This document shows positions 53,248 through 61,845 of a DNA stretch of 64,000 nucleotides, piece by piece. The notes under the pieces were generated by a model. The model did no database searches. It was not told the DNA's origin and was given only the letters and a program-made list of their open reading frames with translations. The stretch's first letter is position 1. Each line of letters opens with the position of its first letter. A program made the position numbers and the translations under genes. Origin of the DNA: CBDHFQ01 sp965262565 (GTDB lineage: Bacteria > Bacteroidota > Bacteroidia > J057); assembly GCA_965262565.1 (NCBI GenBank), contig CBDHFQ010000025.1, positions 142,217 to 206,216 on the forward strand, in the 5' to 3' direction.

Positions 53248-53712
53248 TCATACACCAATATCTTCATTCCAAATGTCAGGGTGAGCATCTATAAACTCCT
53301 TCATCAATTGTATACATCCCTGATGGTCGAGAATAGTCACTTCTATGCCGTGATTCTTTAGCAATTCTTCAGATCCTTTAAAGGTTTTGTTTTCTCCAAT
53401 TACTACTTTCGGAATTCCATACAGTAAAATAGCTCCCGAGCACATGGGACAAGGAGATAAGGTCGTATAGATCGTGCTTTGTTGGTATACTAATGCTGAT
53501 TGTCTTCCTGCATTTTCCAATGCATCCATTTCTCCGTGCAACACCACGCTGCCCTTTTGTATGCGTTGGTTATGTCCTCTACCAATAATTTTGCCTTGAT
53601 GTACAAGGACAGAGCCTATAGGAATACCGCCTTCTTTTAATCCTTTGCGGGCTTCTTCTACGGCAGCTTCCATAAAGGCTTGCATTTCCTGATGAGGAAT
53701 AGCGCTTTCCAT
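53248..53712 (-). CDS. Nucleoside/cytosine deaminase, yeast Fcy1 type
   Basis: The protein has 154 residues. The zinc site is VVLHGEMDALENAG (HGE) and TLSPCPMCSGAILLYGIPK (PCxxC). It tracks the fungal cytosine deaminase closely from memory: GGIPIGSVLVH, the HGE instead of HAE, YTTLSPCPMCSGAI, VVIGENKTFKG and the end FIDAHPDIWNEDIG. The product is therefore likely cytosine deaminase (cytosine to uracil, pyrimidine salvage) rather than TadA, which has HAE and a different tail. It stands alone. Confidence 0.88.
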   Translation of the reverse strand: MESAIPHQEMQAFMEAAVEEARKGLKEGGIPIGSVLVHQGKIIGRGHNQRIQKGSVVLHGEMDALENAGRQSALVYQQSTIYTTLSPCPMCSGAILLYGIPKVVIGENKTFKGSEELLKNHGIEVTILDHQGCIQLMKEFIDAHPDIWNEDIGV

Positions 53713-54250
53713 AGTTTTTTGAATGAATTGAAAAAATGATAGGAAAAAATATGATTAAATCTTACCTGTTTAAATAGGGTAATGTATATAGTTTAGGGTG
53801 AATAAAGTTGTACGACGATTCAATATAAAATTATATTGATAGTTAATTGAGTTGAATATTATTATTCATTATACTTTTCAAATATTTACTATAAAAAATT
53901 CTTACATAGATCCCTTTTATCAAAAATGTATATTAATAATGCTATATTTCTTCCCTTCTAACTGCCAATAAGTTCGTATCTACACATATACAGTTGTTTA
54001 ATTTTACTCCATATGTCCATTACTTCTAATATATAGAATACCTTTATCTAAATGAGATGAATAAGGCGTGAATTATTAGGCTAATGATTATTGACATCTT
54101 CAAAAATGGTATATTTCTTACATTCATAAAATCGTTACTCTCTTTTAACTATTTCATCATATTAGTTCGATATATCGCAATTATCCTTTATTCGAAATAA
54201 AGGGTCAGCAGGGATTTTTTATACTATTCTAACCAAACATTATTTACCTT
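53713..54250. other. AT-rich intergenic region without a supported gene
   Basis: About 540 bases, very rich in A and T. It must hold the promoters of the deaminase (minus) and of the phytase/GDPD chimera (plus). I see no repeat, hairpin or coding frame worth naming. Confidence 0.4.
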
Positions 54251-57097
54251 ATGTTACAAGCTCTCAACCCACAACTAAAGCACATGTTATTAGTATTGAT
54301 GTGCGCTTTTGGCTTTTCTGTGGTACAAGCTCAAAACTGGAAAGAATTGAGCCAACAATCTAAAGCGATGATGGATGATATCATCGAGGAAGCATTAGAA
54401 AATCGTCCAGATGTATTAATTGGGCGTGCTGTTCTTCCTGCAGCGACCTTTTCTGAAGGGCCTACTTCCGGAAATTTCATTGGTGAAGGACCTATCAATG
54501 GGCAGGAAGTGCCTTTCATCGACAAACAGCCTGTTCAAGGTTTTTCTTCTGTATTGAACATAGGAGATGGAACGTTTTGGGCGATGTCTGACAACGGATT
54601 TGGAGGATTTACGAATTCTGCAGACTACAACCTAAGAATTTATCGCATTCGTCCCGACTTTGAGTCTATTTTTGGTGGAGAAGGTACGATTGAAGTATTG
54701 GAATTTATTGAATTAACAGATCCCAATGGATTGATTCCTTTTGCAACTGTTAACCACTTTACGGAAGATCGTGTATTAACCGGAGCTGATTTTGATATAG
54801 AGTCTATTCAGATTACCGCAGACGGAAGCATTTGGATTGGAGATGAATTCGGACCTTTCCTGTTGCACTTCGATTCTACAGGAGTATTAATGGATCCTCC
54901 TTATGTGCTTCCCGATTTTGATAATGAGGGAGAGAATATTCGCGCACCTCAGCATCCTTTTAATGAGGAAGGAACTACCTTACGCATCATGAATGCAGTG
55001 AACACGCATGCAAAAATCAATGGTTCTATGAAAACGCCTGTTTGTTCTCCCTGGTTTGTGATGTTAGCGGACGGAAATCCTAATACCTTCGTAACGGGAA
55101 GACAGGATTCCATCGCTCAAAGTATCGGTTTAGTACCTGCTTCCAGTGAGATTCATAATGTTCGCGAGCTTCAAAGTGCAGGATATCCGGTAGTACCTTA
55201 CACGATCAATGATTCTGTCAATATGGTCGCTTTAATGGAACTAGGGGTAGATGGGATTATTTCCGATAGCCCTGATTTACTTTACAGAATTGCGAGTACC
55301 TTTGACGGAGATGAAGATGGAATCCCAGATTTTGTAGATGAAGAAGGCTTGCTGGATATTACCAAATTAGACGCTCAAGGCCACAGAGGTGCACGTAACC
55401 TTCGCCCTGAAAATACCATTCCTTCTTTCGAAGCTGCGTTAGATTTCTTGATGACCACTTTGGAATTAGATTGTGCGGTTACTTCAGATGGAATAGCGAT
55501 CTTATCTCATGATCCACATATCGAATCAGCCAGAGCCAGAAGAGCGGATGGAATGCCTTACGAATTTGAAGATGAAGTACTATTCAAAGACTTCACGCTA
55601 GCTGAAATTCAGTCGACTTTCATTGCTGACGTAACAACTGCCAGCCGTCCTAACCAAACCAATGATCTATCCCTTTCCCCAGTGTCAGTAGCTTATGCGG
55701 AATTATTCGGACTGCCAGATCCTTATGTACACCCTAGTTTACAGCAAATTTTCTCATTCGTCAATTTCTACCAATTCTACTATCAAGCTGGCGAAGGAAA
55801 AGATCATCCTGATGCAGAACGTCGTTGGAAAAATGCCGCTCGCGTTCGTTACAACGTAGAAACCAAAATCAACCCTCGTACAGATATGGACAATCGCGGA
55901 GATGTTTTTGCGGATCGTACGGTGGGACCTGAAGAATTTGCTGCAGCGGTAGCCAGAACTATTATCATCAACGGACTAGCTGATCGTGCTGATATTCAGA
56001 GTTTCGACTTCAGAACCTTATTAGAAGTACACGAAAATTTTCCTGTAATCAGGACGGTATTTTTGTTTGGAGACTTCCCCAAATTCGACAGCCCAGATGC
56101 GCCTATGGGATTTGCCGGAGATGGAACGAATATGCAAGATCAGGACGGAGAAAATACTCCCTGGATGGCAGGATTATTTTGGCCTTATCGCTCCACTGCA
56201 TTTGACAATCCTTTCCGTGCTCGTTCTAGCGGAGGATTTGAAGGAATGGCCCTTACTACAGATGGAGAAACATTATTACCCCTATTAGAGAGACCCTTAG
56301 TAGACGATACCTCCAGAGTGTTATTGATCCACGAATTTGATTTAGCCACTTCTTCTTATAATGGAACGCGTTATGAATATCCATTAGACGAAAGAGCCGG
56401 AGCTATCGGGGATTTCATTATGTTTTCCGAAACTCATGGATTAATCATTGAGAGAGATGGAACACAAGGAGATCTAGAAGGCTTTAAGCAGGTATTTGAA
56501 GTTTGTATTAAGGAAAATGGAAATGTCACCAAGGAATTAAATGTGGACCTTATCAGCATCAGCGATCCATTATTGATTTCTACGCCAGGAAGAGACGGAG
56601 ATGTAGGTTTAGGAAGAACCTTTGCTTTCCCATTTGTAACCATCGAAAGTGTGGTCGTCCTAGATCCTTATACGATCGGTATTTTGAACGACAACAATTA
56701 CCCTTTCAGCCGTGGCCGTAACCCTATACTTCCAGACGACAACGAATTCATTTTGATTTACCTGGAAGAACCTTTGGATATGGGGGAAGAAAGTGAGGAA
56801 GTAGCAGAAGTTATGGAGGATTCTGAGGGATTAACCAACTATCCTAATCCCTTTTCTACTTCTACAGAGATAGCATATACCATTCCTGAAGGAGGAATGG
56901 TAGAATTGACCATTGTAGATGGATTCGGAAACGTAGTAAAAGCATTTACCAAAGAGCATGCTGAAGCGGGTACCTACACCTATACCTGGAACACAGGCAA
57001 AAGCATCATAAGAGGTAACACTAACATTGGAACTTATTTTGTGACAGTCAAGGCAGGCGAGTTGGTAATGAATCGCCGTTTGCTAAAAATCAGATAA
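54251..57097 (+). CDS. Esterase-like phytase domain interrupted by glycerophosphodiester phosphodiesterase, T9SS-secreted
   Basis: The protein has 948 residues. After a signal peptide (LLVLMCAFGFSVVQAQ), residues about 60-250 are the first half of an esterase-like phytase domain (FWAMSDNGFGGFTNSADYN, IWIGDEFGPFLLHFDSTG). A C-terminal GDPD piece (YPVVPYTINDS, LGVDGIISDSPDLLYRI) comes next, then a GDPD domain with HRGARNLRPENTIPSFEAAL, ELDCAVTSDG and LSHDP. The second half of the phytase domain follows (GGFEGMALTTDG to YTIGILNDNNYPF). NYPNPFSTSTEI opens a type IX sorting domain ending in RRLLKIR. It probably releases phosphate from organic phosphodiesters outside the cell. Confidence 0.9.
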   Translation: MLQALNPQLKHMLLVLMCAFGFSVVQAQNWKELSQQSKAMMDDIIEEALENRPDVLIGRAVLPAATFSEGPTSGNFIGEGPINGQEVPFIDKQPVQGFSSVLNIGDGTFWAMSDNGFGGFTNSADYNLRIYRIRPDFESIFGGEGTIEVLEFIELTDPNGLIPFATVNHFTEDRVLTGADFDIESIQITADGSIWIGDEFGPFLLHFDSTGVLMDPPYVLPDFDNEGENIRAPQHPFNEEGTTLRIMNAVNTHAKINGSMKTPVCSPWFVMLADGNPNTFVTGRQDSIAQSIGLVPASSEIHNVRELQSAGYPVVPYTINDSVNMVALMELGVDGIISDSPDLLYRIASTFDGDEDGIPDFVDEEGLLDITKLDAQGHRGARNLRPENTIPSFEAALDFLMTTLELDCAVTSDGIAILSHDPHIESARARRADGMPYEFEDEVLFKDFTLAEIQSTFIADVTTASRPNQTNDLSLSPVSVAYAELFGLPDPYVHPSLQQIFSFVNFYQFYYQAGEGKDHPDAERRWKNAARVRYNVETKINPRTDMDNRGDVFADRTVGPEEFAAAVARTIIINGLADRADIQSFDFRTLLEVHENFPVIRTVFLFGDFPKFDSPDAPMGFAGDGTNMQDQDGENTPWMAGLFWPYRSTAFDNPFRARSSGGFEGMALTTDGETLLPLLERPLVDDTSRVLLIHEFDLATSSYNGTRYEYPLDERAGAIGDFIMFSETHGLIIERDGTQGDLEGFKQVFEVCIKENGNVTKELNVDLISISDPLLISTPGRDGDVGLGRTFAFPFVTIESVVVLDPYTIGILNDNNYPFSRGRNPILPDDNEFILIYLEEPLDMGEESEEVAEVMEDSEGLTNYPNPFSTSTEIAYTIPEGGMVELTIVDGFGNVVKAFTKEHAEAGTYTYTWNTGKSIIRGNTNIGTYFVTVKAGELVMNRRLLKIR

Positions 57098-57160
57098 GTC
57101 ATATTACTAGTAGGAATATAAGATTTCAGACAACTCAATTTTCTCTAACAACTCAACGGT

Positions 57161-57193
57161 CTCCTCATCCTTCGTGGTGAGGGGATTTTTTTG
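57161..57193 (+). terminator. Strong terminator after the phytase/GDPD gene
   Basis: CTCCTCATC and GGTGAGGGG form a 9-bp stem (two G-U pairs) closed by a loop with TTCG, followed by ATTTTTTT. It lies about 64 bases after the stop codon. Confidence 0.85.
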
Positions 57194-57252
57194 TTAGCAT
57201 AATTTAATATTCCTACTAATTTTAGGTTTTCCGTACCAATAAGAAAACTTCT

Positions 57253-58662
57253 ATGTACTACCTACACATCCAACTCATTGGCAGACATTTTTCAGCTTCC
57301 ATGATCAGGTTTTTTTGGGGAGCCTGGGAGAAATTCTTTGGACTGGGATTATTGTGTCTTTTTATTTCGTGCCAACCAACAGATACGTCTACTTCTACTA
57401 CAGCGGAAGAAATTATCCCTCCTAATGTGTTGTTGATCATTTCTGATGATCAAGCGTGGACAGATTATGGATTTATGGGGCATGAGCAGATAGAAACGCC
57501 TCATCTGGATGCATTGGCACAACACTCCCTCACCTTCACCCGATCTTATGTGGCCGCTCCATTATGTTCGCCTTCTTTAGCGACCATGATGACGGGATTA
57601 TATCCGCACCAACATGGCATTACAGGCAATGACCCGACTTTTGAATTTGAGGGGAAACGCTACAGTAAGGAATGGCGTATGGAGCGAAAGCGATGGTTTG
57701 ATCAACTAAAACATCGATTTTATGAGCATCGCTTGTTGACGGAGTATGTGGAACAACTGAATTACCTCAGCCTTCAGACGGGCAAATGGTGGTTGGGATC
57801 GTGGCAGGAAGCTCATTTTACGCATGGAATGACTCATGGCGATCCAGAAAGAGGCGGAAGGCATGGAGATGATGGATTGACGATTGGAAGAGAGGGATTA
57901 GCACCGATCTATGACTTTATTGCTGAGGCCCAAACAGAAGCGCGACCCTTTTTCATCTGGTATGCGCCTTTTCTCCCTCATGCGCCCCACAATCCGCCGG
58001 ATTCATTGGCACAAAAATATCTCCAGAAAGCCCCAACCCCGGCCATCGCTAATTATTGGGCTATGTGTGAGTGGTTTGATCAGACGTGTGGCGCGCTTAT
58101 TGATCATCTGGAAGAACAAGGACTCTCTGATCATACCTTAGTGATATATGTGTGCGATAATGGGTGGATTCAACAGCCTGACCAACCGAATCGATATGCG
58201 TCTCGATCCAAGCGAACTCCTTATGAGGGAGGAATTCGCACACCGATGATGTTTCAATGGCCTGGAAAAATCACGCCTCGCATAGATACGACAACTTTGG
58301 TGAGTAGCATTGATATCGTTCCTTCGGTCTTGGCCGCTTGTGGGATAGAGACAGAGGAGGTGTTGCCGGGAGTGAATGTATTAGATGAGGAATTATTGGC
58401 AAATCGGGAAGCGGTATTTGCGGAAGCTTTTCTGCACGATATTCCTTCGGTGGATACGCCGACCTTAGGATTGACGCATAGAATAGGAATTGACTATCCG
58501 TGGAAATTGATTTGGCCGGAGGAGCGAAATGTGCCAGATGGGGAAATGGAGTTGTATCATATCGGTCAAGACCCATTGGAACAGGATAATATGGCTAAGG
58601 AAGAAGGAGAAAAAGTAGAAGAATTGAAGGAGAAAGTGGAGAAGTGGTGGAGTGGGGAGTGA
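57253..58662 (+). CDS. Sulfatase-family lipoprotein with altered active-site motif
   Basis: The protein has 469 residues; a start at Met17 (57301) gives a more compact lipoprotein signal (LGLGLLCLFISC). NVLLIISDDQAWTDYGFMG supplies the metal Asp pair, and LVIYVCDNGW the second. The motif that normally reads CxPxR is LCSPSLATMMTGLYPHQHG, so Cys is present but the Arg is Leu. The Cys could still be converted to formylglycine, but that Arg normally contacts both the maturation enzyme and the site. It may be an impaired or divergent sulfatase or a phosphonate-type hydrolase. Its end meets a DUF262 remnant. Confidence 0.88.
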   Translation: MYYLHIQLIGRHFSASMIRFFWGAWEKFFGLGLLCLFISCQPTDTSTSTTAEEIIPPNVLLIISDDQAWTDYGFMGHEQIETPHLDALAQHSLTFTRSYVAAPLCSPSLATMMTGLYPHQHGITGNDPTFEFEGKRYSKEWRMERKRWFDQLKHRFYEHRLLTEYVEQLNYLSLQTGKWWLGSWQEAHFTHGMTHGDPERGGRHGDDGLTIGREGLAPIYDFIAEAQTEARPFFIWYAPFLPHAPHNPPDSLAQKYLQKAPTPAIANYWAMCEWFDQTCGALIDHLEEQGLSDHTLVIYVCDNGWIQQPDQPNRYASRSKRTPYEGGIRTPMMFQWPGKITPRIDTTTLVSSIDIVPSVLAACGIETEEVLPGVNVLDEELLANREAVFAEAFLHDIPSVDTPTLGLTHRIGIDYPWKLIWPEERNVPDGEMELYHIGQDPLEQDNMAKEEGEKVEELKEKVEKWWSGE

Positions 58663-58676
58663 GAGAGGATTATTGT

Positions 58677-58794
58677 ATAATTTATACTTAGTGTGATCTT
58701 TCCGCTGCCAGGAATAGGTGCGTTGGTAGATGGGGATGGTGAATTGCTTTTTTCCATCGAGGAGAGTGAGGAGATGTGCTTGTGTTGCTTCCAT
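58677..58794 (-). pseudogene. DUF262 (GmrSD/ParB-like) 5' remnant
   Basis: The minus strand from 58794 reads MEATQAHLLTLL, then KKQFTIPIYQRTYSWQ, the hallmark N-terminus of DUF262 proteins (type IV restriction GmrS-like). After about 31 residues the similarity ends and the frame runs into the sulfatase 3' end. Only the first tenth of a normal gene remains, so it is a remnant of a defence-type gene removed by deletion or insertion. Confidence 0.6.
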
Positions 58795-59107
58795 TTGGGA
58801 ATATTATCGAAAGGAAATGATAAATAATATGAAAGACCATTTAGCTGTTGGATTTGTGGTATGAGGAGATGGAATATATGGGTGAGTGGAATAGTGGGGT
58901 AGGGGGAGAGAAATAAAGGAATGAATATTTTGCTAATTTTGATAGAAAATGCTAATTAAATTGGAGGTGTTTGTTTTTTCTATTATCTTTATATCAATAT
59001 TTCTTACCTAAACAGATGGGTCGAAATTCACTTATGACCCAATAATATAATAATACCAGAGGGATCGATCTTGATTCATATATACAGCTCTAACTGCGTG
59101 ATATGCA
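58795..59107. other. Intergenic region before the tandem repeats
   Basis: It should have held the promoter of the lost DUF262 gene. I see no gene here. A TCGATC-containing stretch at 59058-59080 resembles one at 59817-59838. Confidence 0.4.
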
Positions 59108-59278
59108 GTGTTAGATACAACTGTTTGTTGATGGTTGATAAAAGATACTTAACAATTTAAAATGGTGTTAGATACAACTGTTTGTTGATGGTTGATAAAA
59201 GATACTTAACAATTTAAAATGGTGTTAGATACAACTGTTTGTTGATGGTTGATAAACGATACTTAACAATTTAAAATG
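59108..59278. repeat. Three tandem copies of a 57-bp unit
   Basis: Copies are at 59108-59164, 59165-59221 and 59222-59278. The first two are identical; the third has one change (A to C in the ATAAAAGATA part). A six-base start of a fourth copy follows. There are no spacers and no open frame through the unit, so it is neither a CRISPR nor a coding repeat. Near identity points to recent slippage or unequal crossing-over. Confidence 0.9.
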
Positions 59279-59285
59279 GTGTTAT

Positions 59286-59531
59286 ATGAAAATTGATGAT
59301 TTGATTTTTAGCATAGAGGAGTGCGATCAAAATATTGAAGAATATTTATCAATGTAGTATTTGGGGCTTGGGAAAATGGAGGTAGTCAATTCTATCATTG
59401 AGGCTTATAATGAAGCCATTGACTCTTTAAATGAGGCCAAAATTAATTATATTCAGTAGATCTCCGAATTTGATGAAACGATAAAAGTTAATCAACAGGA
59501 AAGGGCATACATGAATTCATTTTTACTATGA
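59286..59531 (+). pseudogene. Broken small ORF with two in-frame amber codons
   Basis: The ATG at 59286 directly follows the repeat array. The frame reads MKIDDLIFSIEECDQNIEEY, then TAG (59355-59357), then KMEVVNSIIEAYNEAIDSL and INYIQ, then TAG (59457-59459), then ISEFDETIKVNQQERAYMNS to TGA at 59529. All parts are acidic and helix-like, as in a small coiled-coil protein. No homologue is known to me, so the pseudogene reading rests on composition only. Confidence 0.3.
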
Positions 59532-59620
59532 AAAAAAATCTGGATTTCACTTATAATTATTCAGAAAAGCCTGATTTATCATGTCCACTTACTTAGTTTA
59601 AGTCAGTAAATTTGATAGAT

Positions 59621-59791
59621 ATGAATGAACACGAGTATTACATAGGGCCAGCAGAATACGCCAGGTTATTTTTTGATTATCTTAAAAAAATTGGGGCAGA
59701 GGTCCGGCAAAGACATAAGCTAAGGAAGAAACGCTTGCAAGAAATCATGGAAGAATATTCTGAATTAAAGAAAATAGTTGAGTTAGTATAG
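59621..59791 (+). CDS. Hypothetical 56-residue protein
   Basis: The ATG at 59621 opens a 56-codon frame ending in TAG. The sequence begins NEHEYYIGPAEYARLFFDYL and ends in a charged helix (RKKRLQEIMEEYSELKKIVE). It would be cytosolic and mostly helical. It sits in the worn region between the repeat array and the transposase-family nuclease; a small gene or a relic is possible. Confidence 0.35.
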   Translation: MNEHEYYIGPAEYARLFFDYLKKIGAEVRQRHKLRKKRLQEIMEEYSELKKIVELV

Positions 59792-59866
59792 GGGTAGTTT
59801 TGTTACATTCACCAAAGGGGTCGACCATGATTCGTACATTTACATAAAAACTAAATCACTACTTCA

Positions 59867-60721
59867 TTGGCACTAGAAGATAAATATATCAATCCCTTTA
59901 CGGATTACGGTTTCAAAAAATTGTTTGGAACAGAAGTGAATAAAGACCTCCTGATTGATTTTCTCAATCAAGTGTTACCCAAGCATCATCTCATTCAGGA
60001 TCTTTCCTACACACCCACTGAACAATTGGGCAGTACGGAAATAGACCGGAAAGCCATTTACGATTTGTATTGTACCAGTGCCACCGGAGAGCGATTCATT
60101 GTCGAAATTCAGAAAGCAAAGCAAAATTACTTTAGAGATAGGAGTGTTTATTATGCTACCTTTCCTATTCAAGAACAGGCCAAAAAGGGAACCTGGGACT
60201 ATAAGTTAGCAGCTGTTTATACGGTGGGTATTTTGGATTTTGTCTTCGATGGCGAAGAAGAAAGTGGAGAAGTTTTGCACGAGGTGAAATTGAAAGATCA
60301 GCATTGTCAGGTGTTTTACGATAAATTGACCTTTATTTACTTGGAACTCCCTAATTTCAGAAAAACGGAAGCGGAATTAGAAACGACCTTTGACAAATGG
60401 ATGTACGTATTTCGACATTTACCAGATCTTCAAGATCGTCCGGAAGCATTACAAGAAAGAGTATTTAAAAAACTATTTGAAGCAGCGGAGATCGCTAAAT
60501 TTGATCCCAAGGAAAAGGCTCAATACGAAGAGAGCTTGAAAAACTATCGGGATCTTAAAAATGTAGTGGATACTTCCTACGAAGAAGGTAAAGAAGAAGG
60601 TAAAGAAGAAAAGGTAATAGAAATAATTCTTCGCGCCTACAAGGAAGGGATTGACCTAAACATCATCTCTAACATCAGTAGTAAATCCATCGAAGAAATC
60701 AAAAAAATCATAGGTCAGTAA
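59867..60721 (+). CDS. Rpn/PD-(D/E)XK nuclease family transposase-like protein
   Basis: The protein has 284 residues from a TTG start, which gives the usual family beginning YINPFTDYGFKKLFGTE. The nuclease site is AIYDLYCTSATGERFIVEIQ (Asp, then Glu-x-Gln on the next strand), followed by RDRSVYYATFPIQEQAKKG and YKLAAVYTVGILDF. The C-terminus has repeated EEGKEEGKEE and a helical tail. This group (PF12784, related to Rpn) is spread by recombination in Bacteroidota and is often present in many copies per genome. It is thought to promote recombination; no terminal repeats flank it. Confidence 0.9.
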   Translation: MALEDKYINPFTDYGFKKLFGTEVNKDLLIDFLNQVLPKHHLIQDLSYTPTEQLGSTEIDRKAIYDLYCTSATGERFIVEIQKAKQNYFRDRSVYYATFPIQEQAKKGTWDYKLAAVYTVGILDFVFDGEEESGEVLHEVKLKDQHCQVFYDKLTFIYLELPNFRKTEAELETTFDKWMYVFRHLPDLQDRPEALQERVFKKLFEAAEIAKFDPKEKAQYEESLKNYRDLKNVVDTSYEEGKEEGKEEKVIEIILRAYKEGIDLNIISNISSKSIEEIKKIIGQ

Positions 60722-60876
60722 TCCTCTTTATCTCTCCTGATCATTCCAGGATTACCCCTTACATTTCATTCCAACTTAAGAAGTGTCCATTTCACCTTCC
60801 CTTTTATTCCCTCTGTCATTTTGCTGCTGTCGAACATATGCATTCTTTACATATTAGGAATGTATCAACAAAAAAA

Positions 60877-61656
60877 ATGATGAAGAATAAACTTTATGCT
60901 GGCCTTACTCTCGCCAGTACTATTTACATGATGATGGGATCGTTTTTGATGATCGCACTATTTGGGTTCGATCCTAATCCTAACAACGTTCAACCCCCGG
61001 TAAGGCTGTTTCTTGAACCAGCTGGATATGCTTTTGTCATCTGGTCATTTATTTATGTAGGATATATCGCATTAGGGATCTATCAATATTTACCTGAACA
61101 AAGAACTGATCCGCGATTGATAAACGCCAGGAAATATATTGTAGTCAACGCCTTGGCTAATAATTGTTGGTTTGTGGGGGTCGTGCAGAATCAGTTATGG
61201 TTTACAGTTGTCTGTATGTTGGTGATGCTATATACCCTCATAAAAATAGCTATCCTGATTGAATTGGAGAAGCCAGGAAAAGATCTGCGAGAAAAACTTA
61301 TGGTCAAATTACCTGTGGCCCTTTATTTCGGTTGGATTACTATTGCGACGCCCATTAATATTACCTCCTTCTTATTAGCCGAAGTAGGATGGACAGGACA
61401 ATCATTTTTGGGGCCTGAAATCTGGTCGGTACTCATTATGATTGTGGCCTTTTTGATTGTAGGGATATTATTTTATCGACAAAAGGTAAATGCTGTCTAT
61501 TTGCTGGTCGGTGTCTGGGGATTATTTGCCATTTATATCGCTAATCTTCCTTTTAGTAAATTGGTAGCCTGGTCTGCTTTATTACTTTCGATTGGGCTGT
61601 TGTTGGCTTTAATAGGACGAGTCCTGAGCACTAAAAAGGGGGTTGCATTACTGTAA
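60877..61656 (+). CDS. TspO/MBR-like (tryptophan-rich) membrane protein
   Basis: From Met14 (60877) the protein has 259 residues; an ATG at 60838 adds 13 polar residues. It has about eight hydrophobic helices. EPAGYAFVIWSFIYVGYIALG resembles the TspO region P-x-x-F-x-x-W-x-x-IY, and Trp occurs in many helices (NNCWFVGV, NQLWFTVV, ALYFGWIT, VGVWGLF). It is longer than classic five-helix TspO (about 160 residues). TspO proteins bind porphyrins and other ligands; the role here is not known. It stands alone. Confidence 0.75.
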   Translation: MMKNKLYAGLTLASTIYMMMGSFLMIALFGFDPNPNNVQPPVRLFLEPAGYAFVIWSFIYVGYIALGIYQYLPEQRTDPRLINARKYIVVNALANNCWFVGVVQNQLWFTVVCMLVMLYTLIKIAILIELEKPGKDLREKLMVKLPVALYFGWITIATPINITSFLLAEVGWTGQSFLGPEIWSVLIMIVAFLIVGILFYRQKVNAVYLLVGVWGLFAIYIANLPFSKLVAWSALLLSIGLLLALIGRVLSTKKGVALL

Positions 61657-61664
61657 TTGGAAAT

Positions 61665-61845
61665 AATTTATCATCCAAAGGGAAGCACTTTTAGCAAAGA
61701 CGAATTTATTTAGTAACAGTGGATCACTTTTCAGCAAAAGTAAATGATGTTCATCCAAAAGGAATTACTTTGGGCGGGAATGGATCTCTTCTAGCAAGAA
61801 TAGATCACTTTTCATCAAACGAGAATCCCTTTCAGCAGGATCGTA
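61665..61845. repeat. Degenerate short repeats (GATCACTTTTCAGCAAA type)
   Basis: At least five imperfect copies of a unit near GGATCACTTTTCAGCAAAA are seen: AGCACTTTTAGCAAAG, GGATCACTTTTCAGCAAAAG, GGATCTCTTCTAGCAAGA, AGATCACTTTTCATCAAACG and CCCTTTCAGCAGG. Arrays like this are found at the ends of IS21-type elements, where the transposase binds multiple sites. No transposase gene is adjacent, so it would be a relic end. Confidence 0.5.

Noticed and set aside
58465..58676. Continuation of the DUF262 frame through the sulfatase 3' end
   Set aside because: Beyond about residue 40 the translation is antisense to the sulfatase and has lost the DUF262 pattern.
59108..59278. CRISPR array
   Set aside because: The 57-bp units abut directly with no spacers, and no cas gene is near.
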